This document shows, one piece after another, positions 33,410-41,490 of a DNA stretch of 64,000 bases. How positions within the stretch are numbered: the stretch's first letter is position 1; each line of letters begins with the position of its first letter. The position numbers and the translations under genes are program-made. Origin of the DNA: Chryseobacterium nakagawai (lineage in GTDB: Bacteria; Bacteroidota; Bacteroidia; Flavobacteriales; Weeksellaceae). The stretch spans positions 310,001 to 374,000 of the forward strand of contig NZ_LR134386.1 of NCBI RefSeq assembly GCF_900637665.1. Direction: 5' to 3'. The notes under the pieces were generated by a model. It made no database searches, had not been told where the DNA came from, and was given only the letters and a program-made list of their open reading frames with translations.

Positions 33410-34363
33410 ATGAAACAAAAACTGCTGGTCTTTTGTGTATTGTTTTCGGCCATAATGTCTAATGGACAAACCATAAGATATGTATATGCAACACTGGTGA
33501 ATCCAGACTCCATTAATCTGGTAAGTATGAAAAGTGAAAGAACTTTTCTGGATATTAAAAACAATAGGTCTTTGTTTATCAGTGAAAATAAATTAATAAG
33601 GGATTCTCTTTTGGCTTCTTTTAAATCGCAGGTAAAAGAAACTCATAAAAAAGAAGAAAAAGATTTTTCAAAACTGGAGGGAAGAAGATCTGCTGAACCT
33701 ACTTTTTTTGAATATTTTATTATTAAGAATGTTCCGGAACAAAAAGTGTACTATTATGATAAAGTAGCCGGGAAACAAATTTATTATCAGGAAGACAGAC
33801 CTATAAAATGGACTGTTTCGAATATTGTAGAAAAACAAAACGGATATACAGCGCAAAAAGCGGAGGTTAATTTTGGAGGCAGGATCTGGACTGCCTGGTT
33901 TACAAAAGATATTCCTGTTTCTGATGGACCTTATAAGTTTTCAGGATTACCGGGACTGATTGTGAAACTGGAAGACGATAAGGGAGATTATAAGTTTGAT
34001 CTGGTTCAAAAAATAACCATTAATAATGCTTTTGAGGAATCAATCAGTACAGAGGCGAAGCAAAGTACAAGAGTAAATTTTCATGGAGATAAAGCGGCAT
34101 TAGAATTGGAATTTGGAAAAAACCGTAAAATAATGGCAGGAAATGGAGCTTCTGGTGAGAAGCCTATGGATTTTAATGGAGGCGGAAGACATGGAGGCGG
34201 AATGAATGGTGGTGGCATGAGAGGCGGCGGTCATTCAGGCGGAGGAATGCACCGGGGAATGGGCAATAATGGACAGGATTTTCCGATGTCAACTGCCAAT
34301 ATGAGTGATCTTTCTTTTAAAAACGGGATAGGGCAGAACCAAAACCCAATTGAGTTGAATTAA
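33410..34363 (+). CDS. GLPGLI family protein, copy 1, Gly/His/Met-rich C-terminus
   Basis: The 317-residue protein has a signal peptide (ending SNGQT, about residue 20) and the family hallmark FSGLPGLIVKLEDDKGDYKF near residue 180. It then has a long tail (about 245-300) of GGGRHGGGMNGGGMRGGGH type, repeating Gly with His, Met and Arg. The family (TIGR01200) is Bacteroidetes-specific, exported and of unknown function. The His/Met-rich tail could bind a metal such as copper or nickel (inference). Copy 2 starts 14 bp downstream, so the two form one operon. Both copies end in NPIEL-N/Q. Confidence 0.9.
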   Translation: MKQKLLVFCVLFSAIMSNGQTIRYVYATLVNPDSINLVSMKSERTFLDIKNNRSLFISENKLIRDSLLASFKSQVKETHKKEEKDFSKLEGRRSAEPTFFEYFIIKNVPEQKVYYYDKVAGKQIYYQEDRPIKWTVSNIVEKQNGYTAQKAEVNFGGRIWTAWFTKDIPVSDGPYKFSGLPGLIVKLEDDKGDYKFDLVQKITINNAFEESISTEAKQSTRVNFHGDKAALELEFGKNRKIMAGNGASGEKPMDFNGGGRHGGGMNGGGMRGGGHSGGGMHRGMGNNGQDFPMSTANMSDLSFKNGIGQNQNPIELN

Positions 34364-34377
34364 ATAAAAAAATATAA

Positions 34378-35235
34378 ATGAAAAAATTAAGTATTATTGC
34401 TCTGGCATTGTTTATACAACAGGTTTCTGCACAAGCCAACCGATTTGTATATCAGGTAACGATGAAGCCGGATGCGGAAAATAAAGCAGATATAAAAACT
34501 GAAAATGCATATCTTGATATTTCTCAGGATAAATCTGTTTTTTACTCTGAAAACAGAATTAAAAGAGATTCCATTATGCAGAAAGCCTTTCAAGGCGGCG
34601 GTGGAAGAGGAAGTATTAACAGGGATCAGATGGAAGGTCTGAGGTCCAATATCAATTATTCTGTAGAAAAAGATAAAGCTAACCAAAAAACTTATTTTAA
34701 AGACAGAATAGGACGGGATATTTATTCTTATGAAGAAGACAGGCCTTTAAATTGGAAAATTTCCTCAGAAACCAGAAAAATAGGGGAGTATAAGGTTCAG
34801 AAGGCAGAAGCAGATTTTGCAGGAAGAAAATGGACTGCCTGGTTTACTACAGATCTACCCTATCAGGATGGACCTTATAAATTTGGCGGACTTCCGGGAC
34901 TGATTGTAAAAGTTGAGGATGATAAAGGAGATTATTCCTTTGATCTGATGAAGAATTACAAGATTGCAGAACTTCCTGTTTTAAACCAGTTTGGAAATAC
35001 CTTAAAAGTAAAAAGAAGTGATTTTGTAAAACAACAGCAAAAGTTTAAAACAGATCCGATGTCATTTATGAATCAGGGATCTGGGGGAATGTCTTCTCCA
35101 ATGCGAATAGGAGGCGGTGGAAGAGGGCCCGGAGGTGGTGGTGGTAATCAGAACCCAGCTGACATGAGAAAACGAATGGAAGAAAGGGTAAAGGAGGAAG
35201 CTAAGAAAAATACGAATCCAATCGAATTGCAATAA
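34378..35235 (+). CDS. GLPGLI family protein, copy 2
   Basis: The 285-residue paralogue has a signal peptide ending at VSAQA and the same DGPYKFGGLPGLIVKVEDDK core. It also shares the WTAWFTTD and EEDRPLNWKI segments with copy 1 (EDRPIKWTV there). The tail is Gly-rich (GGGGRGPGGGGGNQNPA) but lacks His and Met repeats. It then has a charged helical segment (RKRMEERVKEEAKK) and ends NPIELQ. It is co-transcribed with copy 1 and followed by a strong terminator. Confidence 0.9.
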   Translation: MKKLSIIALALFIQQVSAQANRFVYQVTMKPDAENKADIKTENAYLDISQDKSVFYSENRIKRDSIMQKAFQGGGGRGSINRDQMEGLRSNINYSVEKDKANQKTYFKDRIGRDIYSYEEDRPLNWKISSETRKIGEYKVQKAEADFAGRKWTAWFTTDLPYQDGPYKFGGLPGLIVKVEDDKGDYSFDLMKNYKIAELPVLNQFGNTLKVKRSDFVKQQQKFKTDPMSFMNQGSGGMSSPMRIGGGGRGPGGGGGNQNPADMRKRMEERVKEEAKKNTNPIELQ

Positions 35236-35237
35236 AT

Positions 35238-35276
35238 AAAAGCGCCAGTGAGTCATTTCACTGGCGATTATTTTAT
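35238..35276 (+). terminator. Hairpin terminator after the GLPGLI pair
   Basis: CGCCAGTGA (35243-35251) pairs exactly with TCACTGGCG (35258-35266), preceded by AAATAAAAG and followed by ATTATTTTA. It also faces the convergent ypfJ-like gene. Confidence 0.85.
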
Positions 35277-35292
35277 AATGTAAGTCTATTGA

Positions 35293-36156
35293 CTATTTTA
35301 AAAGTTGATTGAAAGTATCCCCTTGTCTGATATCTCCGGTATTATACCCTTTCATAAACCATTCTTTACGCTGAGCAGATGACCCGTGGGTAAAGCTTTC
35401 CTGATTGACATATCCCTGTCCTCTTCTTTGGATATTGTCATCCCCAACAGCTTCTGCAGCATCTATAGCAGATTGAATATCTCCGGGTTCCAGAATTTTT
35501 TTAGTATCATCAGTACGTTTAGCCCAAACTCCTGCATAAAAATCAGCCTGTAATTCTGTTGCTACGGATACTTTGTTCATTTCAGCCTCAGAATATCTTC
35601 CGCTTCTTCTTAAGGCATCTACTTTTTGTGTAGTTCCTAACAGCGTTTGTACATGATGCCCCATTTCATGGGCAAGAACATAAGCTACTGTAAATTCAGT
35701 GACCTTGGCGCCAAATCTTTGTTGGAGTTCACTGAAAAAGGCCATATCCATATATATTTTCTGGTCAGCTGGGCAATAAAATGGTCCCATGGCAGACTGT
35801 GCTGTTCCACATCCGGAGTTTGTTGTACTTTCGAAAAGTACAATTCTAGGTTCAGAAAAATTCATTCCATTTTCTTTAAAGATCTGGCTCCAGGTTTGGG
35901 TATTCCATCCAGACATCATATCAACCATTTCCCCGATTTGTTTTTCCTGTACGGTAAGTTCTCTTTTTTCTCCTGTATTTCCTGAAGACTGTGTGCTCCC
36001 GGAATTTAATATACCAGAAGGATCACCTCCCAAAAAGAAAACAATGGCTGCTATAATTAAGGTTCCGAGTCCACCACCAACGATCATACCGCCACCTCCG
36101 CCTCCGGAGCCACGGCGATCTTCAACGTTGCCACCTCTGTCGTCTGTCCATCTCAT
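35293..36156 (-). CDS. YpfJ-family putative neutral zinc metallopeptidase
   Basis: The 287-residue protein has a polar, Gly-rich N-terminus (with R-R-G and GGGGGG runs), one membrane helix (about 24-44) and a periplasmic peptidase domain (about 70-285). The zinc site is HEMGHHVQ (about 165), with a downstream Glu in ELQADFYAGVWA, as in the YpfJ/DUF (KPN) family. The substrate is unknown. Upstream it shares a TTTTTGTGTCG leader motif with the S46 peptidase gene. Confidence 0.9.
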   Translation of the reverse strand: MRWTDDRGGNVEDRRGSGGGGGGMIVGGGLGTLIIAAIVFFLGGDPSGILNSGSTQSSGNTGEKRELTVQEKQIGEMVDMMSGWNTQTWSQIFKENGMNFSEPRIVLFESTTNSGCGTAQSAMGPFYCPADQKIYMDMAFFSELQQRFGAKVTEFTVAYVLAHEMGHHVQTLLGTTQKVDALRRSGRYSEAEMNKVSVATELQADFYAGVWAKRTDDTKKILEPGDIQSAIDAAEAVGDDNIQRRGQGYVNQESFTHGSSAQRKEWFMKGYNTGDIRQGDTFNQLLK

Positions 36157-36165
36157 AATAATATG

Positions 36166-36184
36166 TTTTTGTGTCGTAAATTTA
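36166..36184 (-). promoter_or_regulatory. Leader/promoter motif shared with the S46 peptidase gene
   Basis: On the minus strand the sequence reads TAAATTTACGACACAAAAA (36184-36166). The S46 gene has TAAATTAGCGACACAAAAA at 6114-6096. The first eight bases look like a -7 box variant; the CGACACAAAAA part is identical in the two leaders. Confidence 0.5.
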
Positions 36185-36233
36185 TAAAATTAAAGTTTAC
36201 AACCGTTTATTAAGTTGTGAATGCTTCTATTTA

Positions 36234-37106
36234 TTATTCATTGAATTTCTCCTTCAAGATTCTGTTGTAATATTCTTTATTATGTCCTTCGATATGATTA
36301 AGGTAGTTGTATTTCTCCTGAAAATATTGTTTTTGACAGTTTTGTGGCAGATACTGGTTAATTGTATCATCATCGGTATGCTCAACAATAGGGTAAGTAG
36401 GAAGTTCTGCTGGTAATAGAGATTTATTTTTTGCTAGAACCTCAATGACGCGATACTGTAAAGACGTCGCACAGCTAAATTTGGGAATATCTGTTTCTAT
36501 GTATTTTTTGTAATAATAATTAAGTGCTTCTTTTTTGAAGTGTTTATCCTGATGATTGATCGTCGTAAATAAGGTATAAAGCCAATTATATTTGATATAA
36601 TTTTTTAATCTTCTGATTGAGATCGTCTCCTTCGGAGAAATAATAATATTAGGTAATTCGGTTTTCCTTAAAATGTCTAAAAGTAGTAATTCTGAGGCAT
36701 TTTTTAATTCACTGCTATTTCTCCTCTGACCTATTTGTTCGTAAGTATTTATTTTTCCAAAAGTATCTATATTTAATTGTTGAGTAATGTATTCATGGCG
36801 TTCAGCCTGATCTCCTGTATAAACAAACTTGTTATTCTTTTCTATCGTGATATTTAATTTTTCTGTGGGCTCAAGAAACAGAGTAATATTTTGTATAAAC
36901 TCATTGAGGGTATTTATGGAAACGTTATTAGTTTCTGTAAACTCTTTTTTATCACGGTTGTTGAGAGTAACTTCTTTTTTGCCATTTTTTATAATGATAG
37001 GGTTACCTGAGTTATTAGTGATGGTAAGTTTCTGGGCTCTTAATCCTGAAAATAAAAATAAGAGGATGAAAAACATCCTCTTATTTAAAAATGAATAATA
37101 ATTCAT
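36234..37106 (-). CDS. Secreted hypothetical protein
   Basis: The 290-residue protein has a signal peptide; the true start may be Met11 (37076), giving a shorter signal that ends at GLRAQK. The mature N-terminal ~80 residues are beta-rich (LTITNNSGNPIIIKNGKKEV and onward) with an EPTEKLNITIEKNNKFVYTG segment like the DUF4369-type domain found before thioredoxin modules. The remaining ~180 residues are helical and contain no CxxC, so it is not a thioredoxin. I do not recognise the C-terminal half. It is a single gene between the peptidase and sulfatase genes. Confidence 0.6.
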   Translation of the reverse strand: MNYYSFLNKRMFFILLFLFSGLRAQKLTITNNSGNPIIIKNGKKEVTLNNRDKKEFTETNNVSINTLNEFIQNITLFLEPTEKLNITIEKNNKFVYTGDQAERHEYITQQLNIDTFGKINTYEQIGQRRNSSELKNASELLLLDILRKTELPNIIISPKETISIRRLKNYIKYNWLYTLFTTINHQDKHFKKEALNYYYKKYIETDIPKFSCATSLQYRVIEVLAKNKSLLPAELPTYPIVEHTDDDTINQYLPQNCQKQYFQEKYNYLNHIEGHNKEYYNRILKEKFNE

Positions 37107-37226
37107 AATATTTTAAAGTATAAAATTCAAGTACTATTAAGTTCTATTCTTGAATTTTTTTATTTTTTTGGTTAATGTTTTCTCCCTTCAAATATAGCTG
37201 AAATATCTGTTTAAAGAGAATTTTAT

Positions 37227-39305
37227 TTACCGGTTAAGCTGTTTGGTCTTCAACCAATAAGATGTTGACTGATAAGCTGAAATAGCATCGTCTACCAGCT
37301 TCTGATCTGTATTTTTCAATAGTTTTTCGTCATAATACAATTTAAATTCTGGTGCAAGATCACTTTTTTCCAGCTCCAGAGAATATTGTTTTGCTTTTTT
37401 AACTGGAGAAATGATGGTTAAACGATTGTCTTTTACAAATCCTAGATCCTGATAAGTCGCAATATAGGCCTTAGGCTGGAATTCAGGTTTAAAAACATCC
37501 TGACCTAAGAATTTAGATTGATAACTGAAATTAAGCAATCCGAAAAGAGTAGGCATCACATCGATCTGAGACATCAAAGCATCAAATTTCTGAGGCTGGA
37601 TAAATCCTTCAGAAAAAATCATCGCTGGAATTCTATACTTATCCATCGGGAGTTCCGTTTTTCCGGCGCTAGAAGCACAGTGGTCTGCAATGATAACAAA
37701 TACAGTGTTTTTATACCAATCCTGTTTTTTAGCCATATCAAAGAATAGCTTTAGGGAGTAATCTGTATACTTTACTCCTCCTTCACGAGCTTTTGAAGTT
37801 CCAGGAATATCAATTCTTCCATCTGGGTAGGTGAAAGGTCTGTGGTTAGAAACGGTCATCCAATGGTTGAAGAACGGTTTTCCTGATTTCGCTTCAGTAT
37901 TCATTACCTGAATGGCTTTTCTGGCCATATCTTCATCAGCAACACCCCAAACATTGGCAAAGGTAATTTCTTCCGGCTTAAAGTTATTTCTGTCTACAAT
38001 ATCATACCCGTTTCCACTGAAAAAGTCCTGCATATTATCAAAATAACTGTACCCTCCATACAGAAATTTAACATCATACCCTTTAGATTTGAATACGTTT
38101 CCTGTAGTAAACTTATTTTTATTATCATTTCTTTTGATAATACTTTCTCCAGCAGTAGGGGGAATACAAAGCGTTAAAGCTTCAAGCCCACGAACAGTTC
38201 TGTTTCCTGTAGCATAAAGGTTAGTAAACAACAAAGATTTATCTGCAAGGCTGTCCAGGAATGGGGTAATTTTTTGGGTATTTCCATAATGTTCCATGAA
38301 GTCTGCAGAAAGGCTTTCAATAGAGATAAGGACTACATTTTTCTTTGCTTCAGGCTGTTCTGCCACAATACTTCTTGATAAAGTATGTTGTGGATATTGG
38401 CTCAGGAAGTTTTTTTCTGCCTGTTGTTGGTTAAGCTGCGAATAAAACTGGAAATAGTCAAGTTCATTATGAGTGAAAGCCCAGTAAAACTTAGGCAGTC
38501 CGTTCGCTTCAATTTCATCTGCAAAAACATTATCAGATTTGATCTGCATTAACGACGGTAGTGTCATCAGGCTGATTGCACAAAGTACAGCAAAAGATCC
38601 GAGTAAAATCAGTTTTTGTTTAAAATTAGGCAGCTCCAGCAGTTCGTTCTTTGTCTTTTTATAGATAAACCAGGTAATGGTTAATGTAACAATCATTATT
38701 CCTGAAAATAAAGGAATAACAGGGTAGCTTTCCATGATATTACCAATGACTTCGTTGGTATATATTAAGTAATCTACTGCGATAAAATTATAACGTACCC
38801 CAAATTCATTATAAAAGAAGTATTCACTTACTCCATTGAAGATAATAAGCAATACATACAACAATAGTGTGATAAAATATAAAACATTACGGATCTTGAT
38901 CCTTTGTGTAGGAAGGAAAAGCATTAAACCAAATAAGAAGGTCTTTATTCCTACAAAAGAAAGGGCTATTTCTGTTACAGAGCCTCCGTATTGTTTGAAA
39001 ATATTATTTGGAATAAGCCAAATATACAAGAAAAATGCTACTAAGGCTCCAAAAATAATGTATCCATAAGGCTTTTTATATTTTGAGTTCGAAAGGAATA
39101 AAAAGTAGAGAGCAAGAATGGCACTGGCTAGGATAAAAACAAAAATATCGTTGATAAGGCCAACAAACAGTACTTTAATGATCTCAAAAAATCCGAAACT
39201 GGCGGTAGTGATGGGATGGAAAAAGAATATTGTCCTTATTATCAATGAAATAATCAGATAAAAAACTCCTAAATATAGGAAAGGTTTTATTTTTTTTAGA
39301 AACAT
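37227..39305 (-). CDS. LTA-synthase-like membrane sulfatase/phosphotransferase
   Basis: The 692-residue protein has about five membrane helices (1-225) and then an extracytoplasmic alkaline-phosphatase-type domain (about 320-620). The catalytic Thr is in GNRTVRGLEAL, as in lipoteichoic acid synthases. The metal ligands are in SIESLSADFMEH, NHWMTVSNHRPF and IADHCASS. In Gram-negative Bacteroidetes these proteins transfer phosphoglycerol or phosphoethanolamine groups to lipids or glycans; they do not make lipoteichoic acid. A short palindrome overlaps its promoter. Confidence 0.9.
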   Translation of the reverse strand: MFLKKIKPFLYLGVFYLIISLIIRTIFFFHPITTASFGFFEIIKVLFVGLINDIFVFILASAILALYFLFLSNSKYKKPYGYIIFGALVAFFLYIWLIPNNIFKQYGGSVTEIALSFVGIKTFLFGLMLFLPTQRIKIRNVLYFITLLLYVLLIIFNGVSEYFFYNEFGVRYNFIAVDYLIYTNEVIGNIMESYPVIPLFSGIMIVTLTITWFIYKKTKNELLELPNFKQKLILLGSFAVLCAISLMTLPSLMQIKSDNVFADEIEANGLPKFYWAFTHNELDYFQFYSQLNQQQAEKNFLSQYPQHTLSRSIVAEQPEAKKNVVLISIESLSADFMEHYGNTQKITPFLDSLADKSLLFTNLYATGNRTVRGLEALTLCIPPTAGESIIKRNDNKNKFTTGNVFKSKGYDVKFLYGGYSYFDNMQDFFSGNGYDIVDRNNFKPEEITFANVWGVADEDMARKAIQVMNTEAKSGKPFFNHWMTVSNHRPFTYPDGRIDIPGTSKAREGGVKYTDYSLKLFFDMAKKQDWYKNTVFVIIADHCASSAGKTELPMDKYRIPAMIFSEGFIQPQKFDALMSQIDVMPTLFGLLNFSYQSKFLGQDVFKPEFQPKAYIATYQDLGFVKDNRLTIISPVKKAKQYSLELEKSDLAPEFKLYYDEKLLKNTDQKLVDDAISAYQSTSYWLKTKQLNR

Positions 39306-39330
39306 GGATTTATGGTCTATACGATTTTCA

Positions 39331-39353
39331 CAAAGATAGTTGTTGTATACAAC
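39331..39353 (-). promoter_or_regulatory. Sulfatase-gene promoter with 12-bp palindrome
   Basis: On the minus strand the -7 box TATCTTTG (rc of 39331-39338) is preceded by the perfect palindrome GTTGTATACAAC (39342-39353), a possible operator. No clear -33 TTG at normal spacing is seen, which would fit a promoter that needs an activator. Confidence 0.45.
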
Positions 39354-39463
39354 TTTTAGGGTAAAAAAAGCAAAACCTGATGTTTATTAATAAGATTTTA
39401 AGACTTATCCCATCTAATTTAAGCGAGTGTTCAGTGAAATTGTCTTTATCCCAAATTCATCCA

Positions 39464-39493
39464 ACAAAAAAAGGACTATTAAAAATAGTCCCG
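39464..39493 (-). terminator. Terminator of the ribH operon
   Basis: GGACTAT (39473-39479) pairs with ATAGTCC (39485-39491) around TAAAA. On the minus strand the hairpin is followed by T7, complementary to the plus-strand A-run at 39466-39472. Confidence 0.7.
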
Positions 39494-39518
39494 ATATATT
39501 GTTAAAGTATGTCAACGG

Positions 39519-40037
39519 TTATGAATGTCCAAAACCGATGTTTCCTTTTTTATCAGATAATTTTCTTTTGAAATCAATCATTCTTAAAGCTGTTACTGCT
39601 GCCTCTACACCTTTATTTCCAAGGTCTCCGCCGCTTCTTGCAATAGATTGCTCTTTGGTATCATCTGTCAGTACACAGAAGATCGTAGGGGTATCGGTCA
39701 TGATGTTACAATCCTTGATTCCTTGTGCTACAGCAGAACAAACATAATCGAAGTGAGGGGTTTCTCCACGAATCACACATCCGATAGAAATTACAGCGTC
39801 GTATTTTCTTTCTTTGCAAAGCTGCATGCTTGCATAGCTTAATTCAAAAGCTCCGGGAACAGGGAAAAGCTTAATGTTCTCTGCCTTTACACCTTCTTTT
39901 TCAAGAATTTCTAAAGCTGCATCACGAAGATTGTATGTTACAAAATCATTCCACTCAGAAAAAACAATGCCGATAGAAAAATCTTCGGCATTAGTTATAT
40001 GAAGTGGCTTGTAATCGGAAAGATTAACTGTTGCCAT
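39519..40037 (-). CDS. ribH: 6,7-dimethyl-8-ribityllumazine synthase
   Basis: RibH condenses 3,4-dihydroxy-2-butanone 4-phosphate with the ribitylamino-pyrimidine, the step before riboflavin synthase. The 172-residue protein has FSEWNDFV, VPGAFELSYASMQL, and GCVIRGETPHFDYV with the catalytic His, plus ARSGGDLGNKGVEAA near the end. It starts 3 bp after the preceding TPR protein gene, so the two form an operon read from about 40777. No other rib genes are present. Confidence 0.95.
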   Translation of the reverse strand: MATVNLSDYKPLHITNAEDFSIGIVFSEWNDFVTYNLRDAALEILEKEGVKAENIKLFPVPGAFELSYASMQLCKERKYDAVISIGCVIRGETPHFDYVCSAVAQGIKDCNIMTDTPTIFCVLTDDTKEQSIARSGGDLGNKGVEAAVTALRMIDFKRKLSDKKGNIGFGHS

Positions 40038-40040
40038 TTT

Positions 40041-40748
40041 TTAGTAATATTTAGTCATTTCAATGTAAGAATCAGACATTCCGTTGTCATAATCCTGGTA
40101 TTTCTCATCAATTACTGAGAAGTATTTTTTAGCATCTGCATCTTTCTTTAATCCTAGCGCTACGATACCTGCTTTTCTTGTAAAGAAATAAGTAGTATAA
40201 GGATCATCAGAAGCAGTAGCTGCCTTGTCTAATAATGATAAAGCTTCGTCGTTTTTGTTCAATCCTGATTTTGCATCAGCCATAGCTCCATATTTCATAG
40301 CCATTAGCGTTTTGTTGTCAGAAGAGAATTTATCTAAAAGATCGTAAGCTTCCTGGAATTTTCCCTCTTTGAATTTCAGTAAACCAGCGTTGTAAGCAGA
40401 TAGCTGCCCGATGCTTGTTCCTGAATATTCATTAGAAGTTCCGATGAAACCTGGGTTTGCAGCAGATTTTCCTCCTAAAGCTTCTGCGTTTTTATTTTCT
40501 GTAAGGTTTTTCTGAGCAGCAAGGAAGCTTTTTACAGCTTCAGCATTTTTAGGCGCAACTACAAATTGCTTATATCCGAAGAATCCTAAAACTCCTAAAA
40601 CTAAAACTCCAAAAATAATCCCTAAAGGTTTTGAATATTTTTCAAGAAATCTCTCAGTGTTTAAGGCCTCTCTGTCAAGGTCTTTAAAGAACTCAACCGT
40701 TTCTTTACCTTCTTGCTCATTCTGAGCATTCTTTCCCAATTTTGCCAT
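40041..40748 (-). CDS. Membrane-anchored tetratricopeptide-type protein (YfgM-like)
   Basis: The 235-residue protein has a polar N-terminus (1-40), a single membrane helix (about 44-64, LGIIFGVLVLGVLGFFGYKQ) and a periplasmic helical-repeat domain with TPR-like pairs (AGLLKFKEGKFQEAYDLLDK; AMADAKSGLNKNDEALSLLD). The layout resembles YfgM, an ancillary SecYEG/BamB-linked protein. The role is inferred from the layout only. It is co-transcribed with ribH, 3 bp apart. Confidence 0.75.
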   Translation of the reverse strand: MAKLGKNAQNEQEGKETVEFFKDLDREALNTERFLEKYSKPLGIIFGVLVLGVLGFFGYKQFVVAPKNAEAVKSFLAAQKNLTENKNAEALGGKSAANPGFIGTSNEYSGTSIGQLSAYNAGLLKFKEGKFQEAYDLLDKFSSDNKTLMAMKYGAMADAKSGLNKNDEALSLLDKAATASDDPYTTYFFTRKAGIVALGLKKDADAKKYFSVIDEKYQDYDNGMSDSYIEMTKYY

Positions 40749-40769
40749 AAGTTTTTAAAAATTGAATTG

Positions 40770-40799
40770 CAAATTTAATTGTTTCTTAGAGATTTACAA
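40770..40799 (-). promoter_or_regulatory. Promoter of the TPR-ribH operon
   Basis: On the minus strand the -7 box TAAATTTG (rc of 40770-40777) and the -33 TTG (rc of 40797-40799) are 19 bp apart. The leader to the ATG at 40748 is about 18 nt. Confidence 0.65.
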
Positions 40800-40859
40800 A
40801 ATACTTTATTGGTATTATTATTTAAATGTTGAGAATTTGTTCTTATTTCTTATAAAAAC

Positions 40860-40935
40860 GCTTCGACTCTGCTCTGCTTGACATTTTTAAACCTATAGTT
40901 TTTATTGTGATTGTCATGCTGAGCAGAGTCAAAGC
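40860..40935. repeat. Intergenic imperfect inverted repeat (24-bp arms)
   Basis: The left arm (40860-40883, GCTTCGACTCTGCTCTGCTT and four more bases) and right arm (40912-40935) pair with 3 mismatches of 24, around a 28-nt loop. The core TTCGACTCTGCTCAGCATGACA-type sequence occurs as a dispersed intergenic repeat in many flavobacterial genomes (recollection, not checked). It lies between the apt gene and the TPR-ribH operon, and could form a long hairpin or serve as an attenuator. Confidence 0.65.
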
Positions 40936-40953
40936 ATATTTTTATTCTGAATT

Positions 40954-41490
40954 TTAATATTCTAAAATGTGGTATACCTCTGCACCAAACTTTTTTAGTT
41001 TTTCGTTGCCATTAAGACCTGTTAGCCCAATCAGGAAACTAAATTGAGAAACAGTAGCACCTTGTTTTTCTACTAATTTAGCAGCAGCTTCGGTTGTTCC
41101 TCCTGTTGCTAAAAGATCATCATGGATTAGTACTCTTTGTCCTGGTTTTATCTGTCCTTCACGGGTTTCGATAATGGCACTTCCATATTCCAGGTCATAT
41201 TTTTCTGAAATAATGGGTGGTGGAAGCTTTCCTGCTTTTCTGATTAAGATAAAAGGAACCTCCAACGCTACAGCAATCGCAATTCCAAAAAGATAACCCC
41301 GGCTTTCTATTCCGCATACTGCATCTACTTTTCCTTTACTGAAGGCAGCAAGGTCTGCAATGACATCTTCATAAAGTTTTGGATTTAAAAAAATGGGTGA
41401 AATATCTTTAAACTGAATTCCTGGAATAGGAAAGTCGGGAATATTTTCAATTGTTTCTTCTAGTCTTTTGATTAATTCTGCTGAAGCCAT
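40954..41490 (-). CDS. apt: Adenine phosphoribosyltransferase
   Basis: Apt salvages adenine with PRPP to give AMP. The 178-residue protein has the usual N-terminal IPDFPIPGIQFKDISPIF, the GIESRGYLFG segment and the PRPP-binding loop VLIHDDLLATGGTTEAAA. The start codon directly follows the stop of the upstream lipoprotein gene, so they are co-transcribed. Confidence 0.96.
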   Translation of the reverse strand: MASAELIKRLEETIENIPDFPIPGIQFKDISPIFLNPKLYEDVIADLAAFSKGKVDAVCGIESRGYLFGIAIAVALEVPFILIRKAGKLPPPIISEKYDLEYGSAIIETREGQIKPGQRVLIHDDLLATGGTTEAAAKLVEKQGATVSQFSFLIGLTGLNGNEKLKKFGAEVYHILEY

